Below, piece by piece: positions 15,666 to 22,701 of a stretch of 64,000 nt of DNA (position 1 is the stretch's first letter; each line of letters starts with the position of its first letter). Made by a program: the position numbers and the translations under genes. This DNA comes from an uncultured Bacillota bacterium (GTDB lineage Bacteria > Bacillota > Clostridia > Christensenellales > Borkfalkiaceae), in NCBI GenBank assembly GCA_949297575.1, contig CASFTB010000002.1, positions 56,277 to 120,276 of the forward strand, read 5' to 3'. Below the pieces are notes generated by a model that worked only from the letters and a program-made list of their open reading frames with translations, ran no database searches and was not told where the DNA came from.

Positions 15666-17048
15666 TCACTTGAGCAGCATCTGCAGGGATGCTATCAGAT
15701 ATTGTTTTGCAAACTGCGGTTCGATGATATTGTCGACGTATCCGTTCTTTGCGGCGTTGATCGGGTCGGATGTCTCATCCGCATAGCGGGCGGCAAGCTT
15801 TGCCTCGTCCGCTCTTTCCTCTGCAAATTCGACCGCGGCGCCCTTCGCGCCGTCGAAGAGCGCGATCTTCGCGTTTGCAAAGGAATAGACGTAATCAAAC
15901 CCTGCCGACTTGGCGGCAAACAGCGAATATCCGAGCCCGATCGCATTTTTATAGACGACGGATATTTTTGCATTTTCCATCATGCCGTACGTCTCAAACA
16001 GCTTGAAAATATTTTTAAGAACGAGGCTGTCGTTTGTTTTCAGATCGGGGAGGACGCCCGCCGCATCGACAAAGGTCACAAACGGCAGGTCGTAATAGGC
16101 CGCGAACTCCGCAAAGGCGAGCGCTTTTGCCACATTCCTCTCGTCGAGAAGGACGGGCCCCTCCCCTTCGAAAACGAGCGAGGCGACGGAGATGCCGCCG
16201 ACCCTGCCGAGCACGCAGCGCACTTCGGGGCACCCGACGCCGACTTCCACATAACTGTCCGCATCGAACACTGCCTCGATCAGGTCTTTCCCTTCACATT
16301 TTTCATTGAGAGACGGGAAGGCCGCGTTCAGGTCGGCTCCGTTCTCGACCACAACGGAAGTATATTCGGGCAGGACGGAGAGGATCTTTTCGATCTTCTC
16401 CATCACCTGCGCCATATCCTCCGTCTCAAAGGAGACGAGAGAAGTCTGCGCAAGCGCTTCCGCCCCGCCGACTTTTTCTTTGGAAAGATTTTGGCCGCTC
16501 TTTGCAGAGATGACCAATGGACTGTCCGCCGCAAGCACGCCTCCTTTCATAAAGAAAGTAAAATCTGCACACGCAGCGAGCAGCGCCCCCTGCCCGTACA
16601 CCTCGCCGTTGACCACGGCAAACTGCGGCACGACGCCGTGCAGCTTCGCGGCTTTCGAAAGCAGTCCCGCAAGCCCTTCCAACGCGGTAACGCCTTCCCC
16701 GACCTGCACGCCTAAGCTGTTGAGGATATAGACGACGGGCGTAGAATTCTTTTCCGCAAGTTCCAAACATTTGAGGATCTTTGCACAATTCGCCGCGCTC
16801 ATCCCTCCGTGCATGATGTCATAATTCTGCGCAGCGAGATAGACGGGGAATCCGCCCACCGTCGCAAAGCCCGTTACGACGCCCTCTCCGGCAACTTCTT
16901 TCCCGTAAAAATCATTCTTGGAAAAGCTGAAGCCGGCAAGCTCGACGAAGCTTTCCGCATCGACGAGCGCCGCGATCGCCTTGCGGACTTCACTCCCTGC
17001 CGCAAGGACCGCCGCTCGCCTCTCCTGAAGCAACTTGATCTTGTCCAT
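15666..17048 (-). CDS. Divergent acyl-CoA carboxyltransferase family protein (MmdA / 12S-like)
   Basis: A 460-residue member of the crotonase-fold carboxyltransferase family (MmdA, PccB, 12S). Both halves are recognisable: GGMSAANCAKILKCLELA and GVTALEGLAGLLSKAAKLHG in the first, FAEFAAYYDLPFVTFVDAAG in the second. It is about 50 residues shorter than MmdA and the oxyanion-loop glycines are poorly kept (LNSLGVQVGEG where MmdA has a GGA motif; KNAIGLGYS where MmdA has AYGGAY). Start at ATG 17046-17048, preceded by GGGAGG. First gene of the operon with OadG, carrier, OadB and OadA. The acyl-CoA substrate, or whether it is still an active transferase, cannot be told from sequence. Confidence 0.8.
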   Translation of the reverse strand: MDKIKLLQERRAAVLAAGSEVRKAIAALVDAESFVELAGFSFSKNDFYGKEVAGEGVVTGFATVGGFPVYLAAQNYDIMHGGMSAANCAKILKCLELAEKNSTPVVYILNSLGVQVGEGVTALEGLAGLLSKAAKLHGVVPQFAVVNGEVYGQGALLAACADFTFFMKGGVLAADSPLVISAKSGQNLSKEKVGGAEALAQTSLVSFETEDMAQVMEKIEKILSVLPEYTSVVVENGADLNAAFPSLNEKCEGKDLIEAVFDADSYVEVGVGCPEVRCVLGRVGGISVASLVFEGEGPVLLDERNVAKALAFAEFAAYYDLPFVTFVDAAGVLPDLKTNDSLVLKNIFKLFETYGMMENAKISVVYKNAIGLGYSLFAAKSAGFDYVYSFANAKIALFDGAKGAAVEFAEERADEAKLAARYADETSDPINAAKNGYVDNIIEPQFAKQYLIASLQMLLK

Positions 17049-17089
17049 AGAACCTCCCTGTGAGAAACTCCTTTTTCTATTCAAAGACA

Positions 17090-17118
17090 ATTATAGCGCA
17101 TTTTTGTCAAAAAAGCAA
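17090..17118 (-). promoter_or_regulatory. Promoter of the decarboxylase operon
   Basis: TTGCTT (17113-17118), 17 bp, TATAAT (17090-17095) on the minus strand, about 42 bp ahead of the first gene. Confidence 0.68.
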
Positions 17119-17231
17119 ATTTTCTATGAAAAATTATTCGCTCGAATGCATAAAATCTTTCACACCGCGGCCGGATCTTCCTCTTACCCCCCCCCTAAAA
17201 TCATCAAAACGATCTCTTTTTTGCTTATTAC

Positions 17232-17265
17232 GAAAAAAAGAAAATGACCACAATGTCTTGTGGTC
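17232..17265 (-). terminator. Perfect 8-bp hairpin with T-rich tail, terminator-like
   Basis: GACCACAA / TTGTGGTC with a 4-base loop, followed on the minus strand by ATTTTCTTTTTTT. It follows the tRNA-like relic at 17272-17371, so it may be the remaining terminator of that degraded gene. Confidence 0.65.
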
Positions 17266-17271
17266 AAAGTG

Positions 17272-17371
17272 TTGCTCCCGGCGGAGATCGTAAGGAGCGA
17301 AGCGCCGGAATAGCGGTTATTCACCGAAAGATACGATCGCTTCACGTATTCTCGTTGATTCGGGCGGAAGT
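17272..17371 (-). pseudogene. tRNA-Arg-like relic (3' end conserved)
   Basis: The minus-strand 3' part (ending CCGCCGGGAGCAACA) matches the T-arm and acceptor 3' side of the neighbouring tRNA-Arg at 14 of 16 bases in its best stretch, and a CTTCCG like the tRNA 5' acceptor strand lies about 95 bases upstream. D- and anticodon arms are not recognisable, so it cannot be a working tRNA. Internal pairing (GATCGTA/TACGATC, GAAGCG/CGCTTC) suggests it could still fold. Confidence 0.45.
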
Positions 17372-17373
17372 AC

Positions 17374-17406
17374 AAAAAAGACAGGGTATGCGCCGAGCAT
17401 ACCCTG
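17374..17406 (-). terminator. Terminator after tRNA-Arg
   Basis: Perfect 10-bp stem CAGGGTATGC / GCATACCCTG with a 5-base loop and a TCTTTTTT tail on the minus strand, 6 bases after the tRNA CCA. Confidence 0.85.
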
Positions 17407-17412
17407 CGAAAA

Positions 17413-17487
17413 TGGTACTCCCGGCGGGAATCGAACCCACAACGGCCCCTTAGGAGGGGGCTGTTATATCCATTTAACTACGGAAGC
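17413..17487 (-). tRNA. tRNA-Arg (anticodon CCU)
   Basis: 75 nt with encoded CCA. Acceptor GCTTCCG pairs with CGGGAGT (two G-U pairs). The anticodon stem GCCCC/GGGGC holds the loop CTCCTAA, so the anticodon is CCT, reading AGG. T-arm GGGTTCGATTCCC is intact. No good promoter is seen directly upstream; the nearest is at 17669-17702. Confidence 0.95.
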
Positions 17488-17636
17488 ATATTCTTTTTTA
17501 TTCCCGACGCATCCGCCGCCGTCGCGCCGCCTGTTTTCGTCGGGTATAAGCCAGCCCCCAAAAGGGTTCCCCCCCCCTCGGCTGAGCGCCGTGCTTTGCC
17601 CTCTTCTGAACCATCGACGGGCCCTGTCGGTGCAGT
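17488..17636. other. GC-rich intergenic segment, no gene recognised
   Basis: About 150 bp between a tRNA-like 5' fragment and the intact tRNA-Arg. It contains a run of eight C (plus strand, near 17572) and a long-range CCCGACG / CGTCGGG pairing. A minus-strand reading frame crosses it but begins in the promoter and has no ribosome binding site, so it is probably transcribed leader rather than coding sequence. Confidence 0.4.
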
Positions 17637-17663
17637 CAGTTCTGTCCGTTTAACCACGGAATC
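17637..17663 (-). pseudogene. tRNA-like 5' fragment
   Basis: On the minus strand 20 of 27 bases match the acceptor and D-arm of the intact tRNA-Arg (both have TTCCGT.GTTAAA.GGA). Nothing after it folds into anticodon or T-arms. It starts about where the promoter at 17669-17702 should initiate, as if that promoter once served this copy. Confidence 0.4.
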
Positions 17664-17668
17664 GAACG

Positions 17669-17702
17669 TGTATAGTTTACTATAATTTTTTTGAAAAAGC
17701 AA
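17669..17702 (-). promoter_or_regulatory. Likely promoter for the tRNA-Arg transcript
   Basis: Two overlapping readings on the minus strand: TTGCTT (17697-17702), 17 bp, TAAACT; or TTTCAA, 16 bp, TATACA (17669-17674). Moderate match to consensus. Confidence 0.45.
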
Positions 17703-17734
17703 TCATTTTATATTGCCCGTTTGCTTTTTTTAGA

Positions 17735-17772
17735 GAAAAAGCGCCCCTCGCCTGTACACAAGCAAAGGGCGC
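17735..17772 (-). terminator. Terminator after the Mrp gene
   Basis: 14-bp stem (GCGCCCTTTGCTTG / CAGGCGAGGGGCGC, with G-U pairs), 4-base loop and TTTTTC tail on the minus strand, 17 bp after the stop. Confidence 0.85.
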
Positions 17773-17788
17773 CCCTATAAAACACGCG

Positions 17789-18601
17789 CTATTTCTCCAG
17801 CCGACGGAAAAGCGCTTCGACATAGTCCCCTTCAAACAGCTCGATGAGCCCTCTGTCCGCACAATTCGTCAGCGCACCGTCAAAGGGTATCCGCGCGACG
17901 GTATCCACGCCGTATTCCTTTGCAAGTTCGGCCGCGCCGCTCTTGCCGAACACTTCTATCTCCTTCCCGCAATCGGGGCACTTGACATAGCTCATGTTTT
18001 CGACGATCCCGAGAATAGGGATATTCATTTTCTGCGCCATGTTCGCCGCCTTCTTTACGATCATCGAGACGAGTTCCTGCGGCGTCGTTACGAGGACGAT
18101 CCCGTCCAGCGGGATAGACTGATAGATACTCAGCGGCACGTCTCCCGTCCCGGGCGGCATATCTACAAACATATAGTCGACATCGTTCCAGATGACGTCT
18201 GTCCAAAACTGCAATACGGCGCCCGCAATGACGGGGCCGCGCCAGATGACCGGCTCCGTATCCTCTTCGAGCAATAAGTTCATCGACATGATCTCGACGC
18301 CCGTCTTGCTTCGGACGGGAAAGATCCCCATCTCCGAACCCGTCGCCTTGTCCGCGATCCCGAACATGCGGGGTACGGAAGGGCCTGTGATATCGGCATC
18401 CAGAACAGCGGCGCGGAACCCGTTGCGCTGTGCCGTGACGGCAAGCATCGCCGTCGTAAGCGATTTGCCGACGCCTCCCTTTCCGCTGACGACGCCGATG
18501 ACCTTTTTGATCCTGCTCAGTTCATGCGGCTTTTTGTGCATATCCCGCTGCGCGCAATCCTGCCCGCAGCTGCCGCAATCGTGCGTACATTCCTCTGCCA
18601 T
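17789..18601 (-). CDS. Mrp/NBP35-family iron-sulfur carrier ATPase
   Basis: A 270-residue P-loop protein of the Mrp/ApbC/NBP35 family that carries [4Fe-4S] clusters to target proteins. The deviant Walker A GKGGVGKS is near residue 40, DADITGPSVPR and MPPGTGD follow, and the C-terminal CPDCG (CxxC) would hold the bridging cluster at the dimer interface. An extra N-terminal cysteine-rich piece (CTHDCGSCGQDC) resembles NBP35 and its short bacterial relatives. Close to the tautomerase gene (35 bp) and likely in one transcript from the promoter at 18902-18930. Confidence 0.92.
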   Translation of the reverse strand: MAEECTHDCGSCGQDCAQRDMHKKPHELSRIKKVIGVVSGKGGVGKSLTTAMLAVTAQRNGFRAAVLDADITGPSVPRMFGIADKATGSEMGIFPVRSKTGVEIMSMNLLLEEDTEPVIWRGPVIAGAVLQFWTDVIWNDVDYMFVDMPPGTGDVPLSIYQSIPLDGIVLVTTPQELVSMIVKKAANMAQKMNIPILGIVENMSYVKCPDCGKEIEVFGKSGAAELAKEYGVDTVARIPFDGALTNCADRGLIELFEGDYVEALFRRLEK

Positions 18602-18636
18602 TCTCTTCCTTTCTCCTCTCTTTCCGATACGTCGTT

Positions 18637-18876
18637 TTAAAGAAGGCTCTTGGGATCGTATTCCGCCTTCTTATAAACCTTGTCCGCGGGTTTATCCGCG
18701 ATCTCGCTCTTGAACACTCCCTGCCACTCTCTCGCATCGTAATCTTCTACGGTACAGGTGACATAGTGGTCAGAGCACCCGAGCTCCTGCGTGAGCGTCT
18801 TAACGAGGGCAGCCGCGAGCCGTTTTTTCTGCTCCTCGCTGCGCCCCTGCAACATCTTGACTGAAATATGCGGCAT
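18637..18876 (-). CDS. 4-oxalocrotonate tautomerase-family protein
   Basis: A 79-residue protein starting Met-Pro-His: removal of Met exposes Pro1, the catalytic base of the 4-OT family. The following beta-strand and helix (ISVKMLQGRSEEQKKRLAAAL) fit the family fold. It is slightly longer than classical 62-residue members, with a tail ending KKAEYDPKSLL. AGGAGG precedes the ATG. The substrate is not known for such stand-alone members. Confidence 0.85.
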   Translation of the reverse strand: MPHISVKMLQGRSEEQKKRLAAALVKTLTQELGCSDHYVTCTVEDYDAREWQGVFKSEIADKPADKVYKKAEYDPKSLL

Positions 18877-18901
18877 AGGCCGATCCTCCTTTTTTCCTTA
18901 A

Positions 18902-18930
18902 ATTATAGTACAATCCCGCTTTTTTCGCAA
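18902..18930 (-). promoter_or_regulatory. Promoter of the tautomerase-mrp operon
   Basis: TTGCGA (18925-18930), 17 bp, TATAAT (18902-18907) on the minus strand, 26 bp ahead of the tautomerase ATG. Confidence 0.65.
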
Positions 18931-19000
18931 CCGTTCGCGGGGCGGAAGACGACGCGTTCTTAATTTTGTTCCAAAACTTCAAAAAAATTTATCAAATCGG

Positions 19001-19029
19001 TTGAAAAAAAAGACGGTATGCGTTATAAT
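19001..19029 (+). promoter_or_regulatory. Promoter of the SRP RNA
   Basis: TTGAAA (19001-19006), 17 bp, TATAAT (19024-19029) on the plus strand, placing the start near 19034-19036. Confidence 0.8.
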
Positions 19030-19033
19030 GATA

Positions 19034-19302
19034 GAGCTGTGCTAGGTGGGGAGTTAGCGGTGCCCTATATCTGCAATCCGCTACAGCAGAGCCGAACGCC
19101 TCCCCCGGACTTGTGTGTGGAAGGCCGCACTCCGTAAGGGATGATGATAGCAAGGTCTCATGCAACGGGCTGCCGTGAACCGTGTCAGGACAGGGATGTA
19201 GCAGCACTAAGCGGATCTGTCCGTGTGCCATGAGGAAGCTTTGAAGGAGTTACCTGCGGTTTTCACGCTTCGGCGCACATTTTCAAAGGAGGATGCACAG
19301 TC
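19034..19302 (+). ncRNA. ffs: Large (Bacillus-type) signal recognition particle RNA
   Basis: About 270 nt. The 5' Alu part GTGCTAGGTGGGGAG..AGCGG and the downstream CTGCAATCCGCT closely follow Bacillus scRNA. The S-domain helix 8 region is clear: GAACCGTGTCAGG, then AGCAGCACTAAG, the site bound by Ffh. The ends pair (CTGTGC near 19037 with GCACAG at 19295-19300). It therefore has the Alu domain found in Bacilli and Clostridia, not the short 4.5S form. Flanked by a promoter and a terminator of its own. Confidence 0.95.
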
Positions 19303-19314
19303 TTTTGAACGAAA

Positions 19315-19345
19315 ACCCCTCGCATTTGCGAGGGGTCACTTTTTA
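19315..19345 (+). terminator. Terminator of the SRP RNA
   Basis: ACCCCTCGC / GCGAGGGGT stem with a 4-base loop followed by CACTTTTTATTTT on the plus strand. Confidence 0.85.
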
Positions 19346-19357
19346 TTTTCCGGACGA

Positions 19358-19666
19358 TCATTTACGCCCCTCTTTGATGCACGACCGCCGCCCCGCCTTG
19401 CCGCCCTCTTCGCCGCCGGCAAGCACGCCGTGATCCAGCAAAACGGCATGAAATTTTTCTTCCATCTCATAAAACGGCTCAAAGCACGAAAAATCGAGCA
19501 TCGAACCGTATTCATATTCGCAGATGGGAAGCAGATCGGCAAGCTCAAAAAAATTTTCGAGGAGTGCAAACAAGCGCTTCTCTCCGCGGCGCAGCTTGGC
19601 ATAGATGCGGCGAATGTGCGCGCGGTCATACCTCGCCTTTGCATTCAGATATTTTTCGTTCTTCAT
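19358..19666 (-). CDS. Small hypothetical protein downstream of spo0A
   Basis: A 102-residue protein I do not recognise. The first 75 residues are mostly helical and charged (KARYDRAHIRRIYAKLRRGEK, FFELADLLPICEYEYG), and the tail is Gly/Lys/Arg-rich. No signal peptide or membrane helix. GGAGGG sits 7 bases before the ATG and the gene begins 28 bp after the spo0A stop, so it is probably cotranscribed with spo0A. It runs towards the SRP RNA and ends just past that RNA's terminator. Confidence 0.65.
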   Translation of the reverse strand: MKNEKYLNAKARYDRAHIRRIYAKLRRGEKRLFALLENFFELADLLPICEYEYGSMLDFSCFEPFYEMEEKFHAVLLDHGVLAGGEEGGKAGRRSCIKEGRK

Positions 19667-19694
19667 GGACGTTCCCTCCAGAAACGGTCATACC

Positions 19695-20462
19695 TTATCC
19701 TTTGACGAGCCCTTCCAAAATGAGCTTATCCGCCACAAGCGCGATAAATTCACTGTTGGTCGGCTTGTCCGTCCCGATATAGACGCGGACCCCGAATACG
19801 GCATTGATCGCATCGATGCGCTGCCTGTTCCAGGCCACTTCGATGCTGTGGCGTATCGCGCGTTCCACTTTGCTTGCCGTCGTCGAAAACTTTTCGGCAA
19901 TGCTCGGATACAGCTGCTTTGTTACGTTGTTGATGATGGACGGATCGTCTACCGCCATCTTGATCCCTTCCCGCAGATAGGCATAGCCCTTGATATGCGG
20001 CGGGATGCCGATCGAAATGAATATATTGCTGATCTTCTCGTCGAGCGTCGCCCCCGTGCGCTTTTCGCGCTGTACGGGAGACGCCTGCTCCTCGGGTGCG
20101 GAAAGCTCCTTTGCCCGCGCGGCGATCAGTTCGGGCGAAACGGGTTTCATGAGATAATACTTCGCACCCTTCGCCAGGACGCGAGAGACGATCTCGTCGT
20201 CGGAAAAGCTGCCGATCGCGATGACACGCACGCGCTCTTGCGCTCCTTTCAGCCTGTCCAGAACGCCGAACCCGTCCAGCTCTTTCAGGACTAACCCGAC
20301 GATCGCTATGTCCGGCTGTTCTTCTTCTATCCTCCGCAGCCCCTCCGCTCCGTTATCCGTGACCGCACAGACCTCGAAGCCTTCGCTCTGCAGGCGCTCC
20401 GCAATTTGTCTGCCTACCTCCATGTTACCATCAAACACGGCAACTTTCTTTTGCTGTGTCAT
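19695..20462 (-). CDS. spo0A: Spo0A-like response regulator with a degenerate receiver
   Basis: A 255-residue homologue of Spo0A, the master regulator of sporulation. The C-terminal effector domain (about 150-255) is well kept: HIKGYAYLREGI, KQLYPSIAEKF, KVERAIRHSIEVAW and KPTNSEFIALVADKL. The receiver (1-120) is not: the phosphoacceptor Asp is Gly56 (AIVGLVL where Spo0A has a D), the acidic pair near residue 11 reads FDGN, and the Thr switch position reads IGS; only the Lys of LMKPV remains. It should not be phosphorylated in the usual way. Start at ATG 20460-20462 with GGAGGG before it. Transcribed from its own promoter. Confidence 0.93.
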   Translation of the reverse strand: MTQQKKVAVFDGNMEVGRQIAERLQSEGFEVCAVTDNGAEGLRRIEEEQPDIAIVGLVLKELDGFGVLDRLKGAQERVRVIAIGSFSDDEIVSRVLAKGAKYYLMKPVSPELIAARAKELSAPEEQASPVQREKRTGATLDEKISNIFISIGIPPHIKGYAYLREGIKMAVDDPSIINNVTKQLYPSIAEKFSTTASKVERAIRHSIEVAWNRQRIDAINAVFGVRVYIGTDKPTNSEFIALVADKLILEGLVKG

Positions 20463-20498
20463 GCATTGACCCTCCGTACACATTTTTGACTTTCCTCT

Positions 20499-20527
20499 AT
20501 TATACAGCAAAATTTTGGATTTGTTAA
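20499..20527 (-). promoter_or_regulatory. Promoter of spo0A
   Basis: TTAACA (20522-20527), 17 bp, TATAAT (20499-20504) on the minus strand, 37 bp ahead of the start codon. It looks like a vegetative sigma-A promoter; no clear sigma-H promoter or perfect 0A box was seen. Confidence 0.65.
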
Positions 20528-20640
20528 ATATTTACAGGTCATAAATTGATATTTATTGTACAAATTATAAAAAATATTGGATTATTTTGTAGATTTATGG
20601 AAAATAACTCGGTATATTCGACGTCACGTGCACCAAAAAA

Positions 20641-21453
20641 CTATTTTTCGTATATACAGTCGTTTGCGGACAGATACTCGAGCAGGTTTTCGAAGTACAG
20701 CCTGCGCACGTCTTTTTTCGTGTACCCGGCCCGCAAAAAGCGATCTGCCAGCGTCTCCAGGCAGGCATAGCGCTCCAGCCCGAGCGGCAGGTCGTCCGTA
20801 CCGTTAAAGTCGGTACCGAAGCAAAATCCCCCGATCCCGAATTTCTGCACGCCATGGTCGAAATGGCGAAAAACGGCCTCCGCATCCCCCTGTCCTCCGA
20901 GAAAGGCCTTCACCAGTGCAATGCCTACGATCCCGCCCCGTTGTATGACTTCGCGTATTTGGCTGTCTTTTAGATTTCTCGGATGCGGGTGCCGCGCATA
21001 GAGGCAGGCATGCGAACAGACGATCCGGGGTGCAATATCCAGCGCATCGTAGAAAGAGCGGACATTCAGGTGCGCGCAGTCGAGCGCGATCCCGCGGGAC
21101 GCCAGTATCCTCAGTACCCGTTCTCCCCTCTGCGTAAGCCCGCCCTCCGCCATGCAGCCTCCTGCCAGCGCGTTTTCCTTGTTCCACGTCAGGGAGACGC
21201 ACACGGGGCGCCAGCCGCACACTTCTTCTATGTTTTCGCCATCCAAATAGGAGGCGTCCTCCAGGGAGAGGTATTGCCCGCTCCTTCTCTCCGCAAAAAA
21301 ACTGCGCGCAAGGCGCCTGACCTGCGCAAACTTTCTTTCGCCGGTATAAATTGCGCAGACGCATGCTTCGGTCTCGGCTGCAAGCGCCGCAAGGTCGGGG
21401 CAGTCCGTCGCCGTCAGAATGTCGTTATGCATATCCGCGATCCCGTATTCCAT
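20641..21453 (-). CDS. Membrane dipeptidase family (M19) peptidase
   Basis: A 270-residue metallo-dipeptidase of family M19 (renal dipeptidase fold). Zinc-binding features are present: the HxD pair in DMHND near residue 8, a Glu in SLEDASY, and His in DCAHLN and VCSHAC. FCFGTDFNG and the C-terminal ENLLEYL helix also fit the family. ATG 21451-21453 is chosen because HxD lies directly after it and the longer frame runs back through a terminator hairpin. No clear ribosome binding site is visible, so expression is uncertain. It hydrolyses dipeptides, including D-residue forms, in characterised relatives. Confidence 0.88.
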   Translation of the reverse strand: MEYGIADMHNDILTATDCPDLAALAAETEACVCAIYTGERKFAQVRRLARSFFAERRSGQYLSLEDASYLDGENIEEVCGWRPVCVSLTWNKENALAGGCMAEGGLTQRGERVLRILASRGIALDCAHLNVRSFYDALDIAPRIVCSHACLYARHPHPRNLKDSQIREVIQRGGIVGIALVKAFLGGQGDAEAVFRHFDHGVQKFGIGGFCFGTDFNGTDDLPLGLERYACLETLADRFLRAGYTKKDVRRLYFENLLEYLSANDCIYEK

Positions 21454-21473
21454 ATTATATAAATATGTAAGAT

Positions 21474-21501
21474 AGAAAAAAAGGTTCCGCAAAGGAACCT
21501 T
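21474..21501 (-). terminator. Terminator after the cyclophilin gene
   Basis: Perfect stem AAGGTTCC / GGAACCTT with a 5-base loop and a TTTTT tail on the minus strand, 22 bp after the stop. Confidence 0.88.
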
Positions 21502-21522
21502 TTCCGTTGAAAACAATGTATT

Positions 21523-22044
21523 TTATCTGGCATGCTTAGGTTCGGGGTACTCCTCCCCGAACGTCTCCACGGTCACGCTTTCCATGACCTGCGGCGAAAG
21601 CGGTTTGTCGCGCATGTCCGTCTCTGCGGCCGCAATGGCGTCCACGACCTCCATCCCCTCCGTCACCTTGCCGAAGGCGGCATACTGCCCGTCGAGGTAC
21701 GAAGCATTTTCATGCATGATGAAGAACTGCGACCCGGCACTGTCCGGCATCATCGAGCGCGCCATGGAGAGCACACCGCGCGCATGTTTGAGATCGTTCT
21801 GCGCAAAGCCGTTCATGCGGAATTCGCCCTTGATGGTATAACCGGGGCCGCCCGTGCCGTTGCCGGCGGGGTCGCCGCCCTGGATCATGAACCCCTCGAT
21901 CACGCGGTGAAAGGTCAGCCCGTCGTAAAAACCGTGGCGGACGAGCGAAATAAAATTATTTACAGTGTTCGGCGCCTTGTCGGGGTACAGTTCCGCCTTG
22001 ATAACGCCTCCGTTCTGCATTTTGATGGTTACGACGGGATACAT
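21523..22044 (-). CDS. Peptidyl-prolyl cis-trans isomerase (cyclophilin type)
   Basis: A 173-residue cytoplasmic cyclophilin that speeds proline isomerisation during folding. Family motifs are FHRVIEGFMIQGGDPAGNGTG (residues about 40-60), the catalytic Arg in it, SMARS near 94, and SQFFI near 107. No signal peptide. The C-terminal tail EEYPEPKHAR is unremarkable. It starts 3 bp after the dCMP deaminase stop and is presumably translated from the same mRNA; a terminator follows. Confidence 0.95.
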   Translation of the reverse strand: MYPVVTIKMQNGGVIKAELYPDKAPNTVNNFISLVRHGFYDGLTFHRVIEGFMIQGGDPAGNGTGGPGYTIKGEFRMNGFAQNDLKHARGVLSMARSMMPDSAGSQFFIMHENASYLDGQYAAFGKVTEGMEVVDAIAAAETDMRDKPLSPQVMESVTVETFGEEYPEPKHAR

Positions 22045-22047
22045 GTT

Positions 22048-22509
22048 TTACTCCTTTTCGAGGTCTTCGTATTTTTGTACGGTGACATTTGCCTCCGCAA
22101 ACAGCTGCATGGAAAAATCGTCCGGGTAGCCCTCTTTATAGACGACGCGCGCGATGCCCGCATTGATGATCATCTTGGCGCAGATGACGCAGGGCTGGTG
22201 CGTGCAGTACAGCGTCGCCCCGCCGATCTTGATGCCGAGCCTCGCCGCCTGGATGATGGCGTTCTGTTCCGCATGCACGGCGTAACACAGCTCGTGCCGC
22301 GTGCCGCTGGCGATGTTCAGCTTGCGGCGCAGGCACTCCCCCTTTTCGACGCAGCTGCGGATGCCCGCGGGGGCACCGTTGTACCCCGTCGTCAGGACAC
22401 GCTTATCCAGAACGATCACCGCGCCGACGTGCCTGTTTTCCTGAAAACAGCTCGACCACCCGGCGACGGTCTCGGTCAGCTCCATAAACCGCTTGTCCCA
22501 TTTATCCAT
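22048..22509 (-). CDS. Deoxycytidylate deaminase family protein (ComEB-like)
   Basis: A 153-residue zinc deaminase converting dCMP to dUMP, the precursor of dTTP. The zinc and catalytic motifs are HAEQNAI and PCVICAKM, and YNGAPAGI near the N-terminus is typical of dCMP deaminases. The frame continues upstream, but the start is set at ATG 22507-22509 because the fold begins there and GGAGG lies upstream, though at a long 13-base spacing. Alternative family members act on guanine or riboflavin precursors, but spacing and flanking residues favour dCMP. Confidence 0.9.
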   Translation of the reverse strand: MDKWDKRFMELTETVAGWSSCFQENRHVGAVIVLDKRVLTTGYNGAPAGIRSCVEKGECLRRKLNIASGTRHELCYAVHAEQNAIIQAARLGIKIGGATLYCTHQPCVICAKMIINAGIARVVYKEGYPDDFSMQLFAEANVTVQKYEDLEKE

Positions 22510-22647
22510 ACGGCCCTGTCCACCTCCGTTTTGACCATTGTACCACATTTTGGTCAAAAAATCAAGTGACAATACCGATTTATCCGATCAAAGCGCGGCA
22601 AGGATATCCCGCCCGGGGCGCAGCCGCTTTTCCTCCAAAATATTCTG

Positions 22648-22674
22648 TTAGCACTCTCACAAGAAAAGTGCTAA
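22648..22674 (+). promoter_or_regulatory. CIRCE operator 1 (HrcA site)
   Basis: TTAGCACTC, 9 bp, AAGTGCTAA: one mismatch to the consensus right arm GAGTGCTAA. Lies upstream of the -35. Confidence 0.9.
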
Positions 22675-22701
22675 ATTTTTCTTTTTTCTGCTTTAAAACA
22701 T

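Noticed and set aside
17478..17702. A 74-codon minus-strand frame beside tRNA-Arg
   Set aside because: It begins inside the promoter, runs through a tRNA-like fragment and into the tRNA itself, and has no ribosome binding site.
20600..20640. A Spo0A-binding box (TGTCGAA-like) upstream of spo0A
   Set aside because: CGTCGAA near 20620 matches six of seven bases, but one such match in AT-rich DNA is expected by chance and its spacing to the promoter is not helpful.
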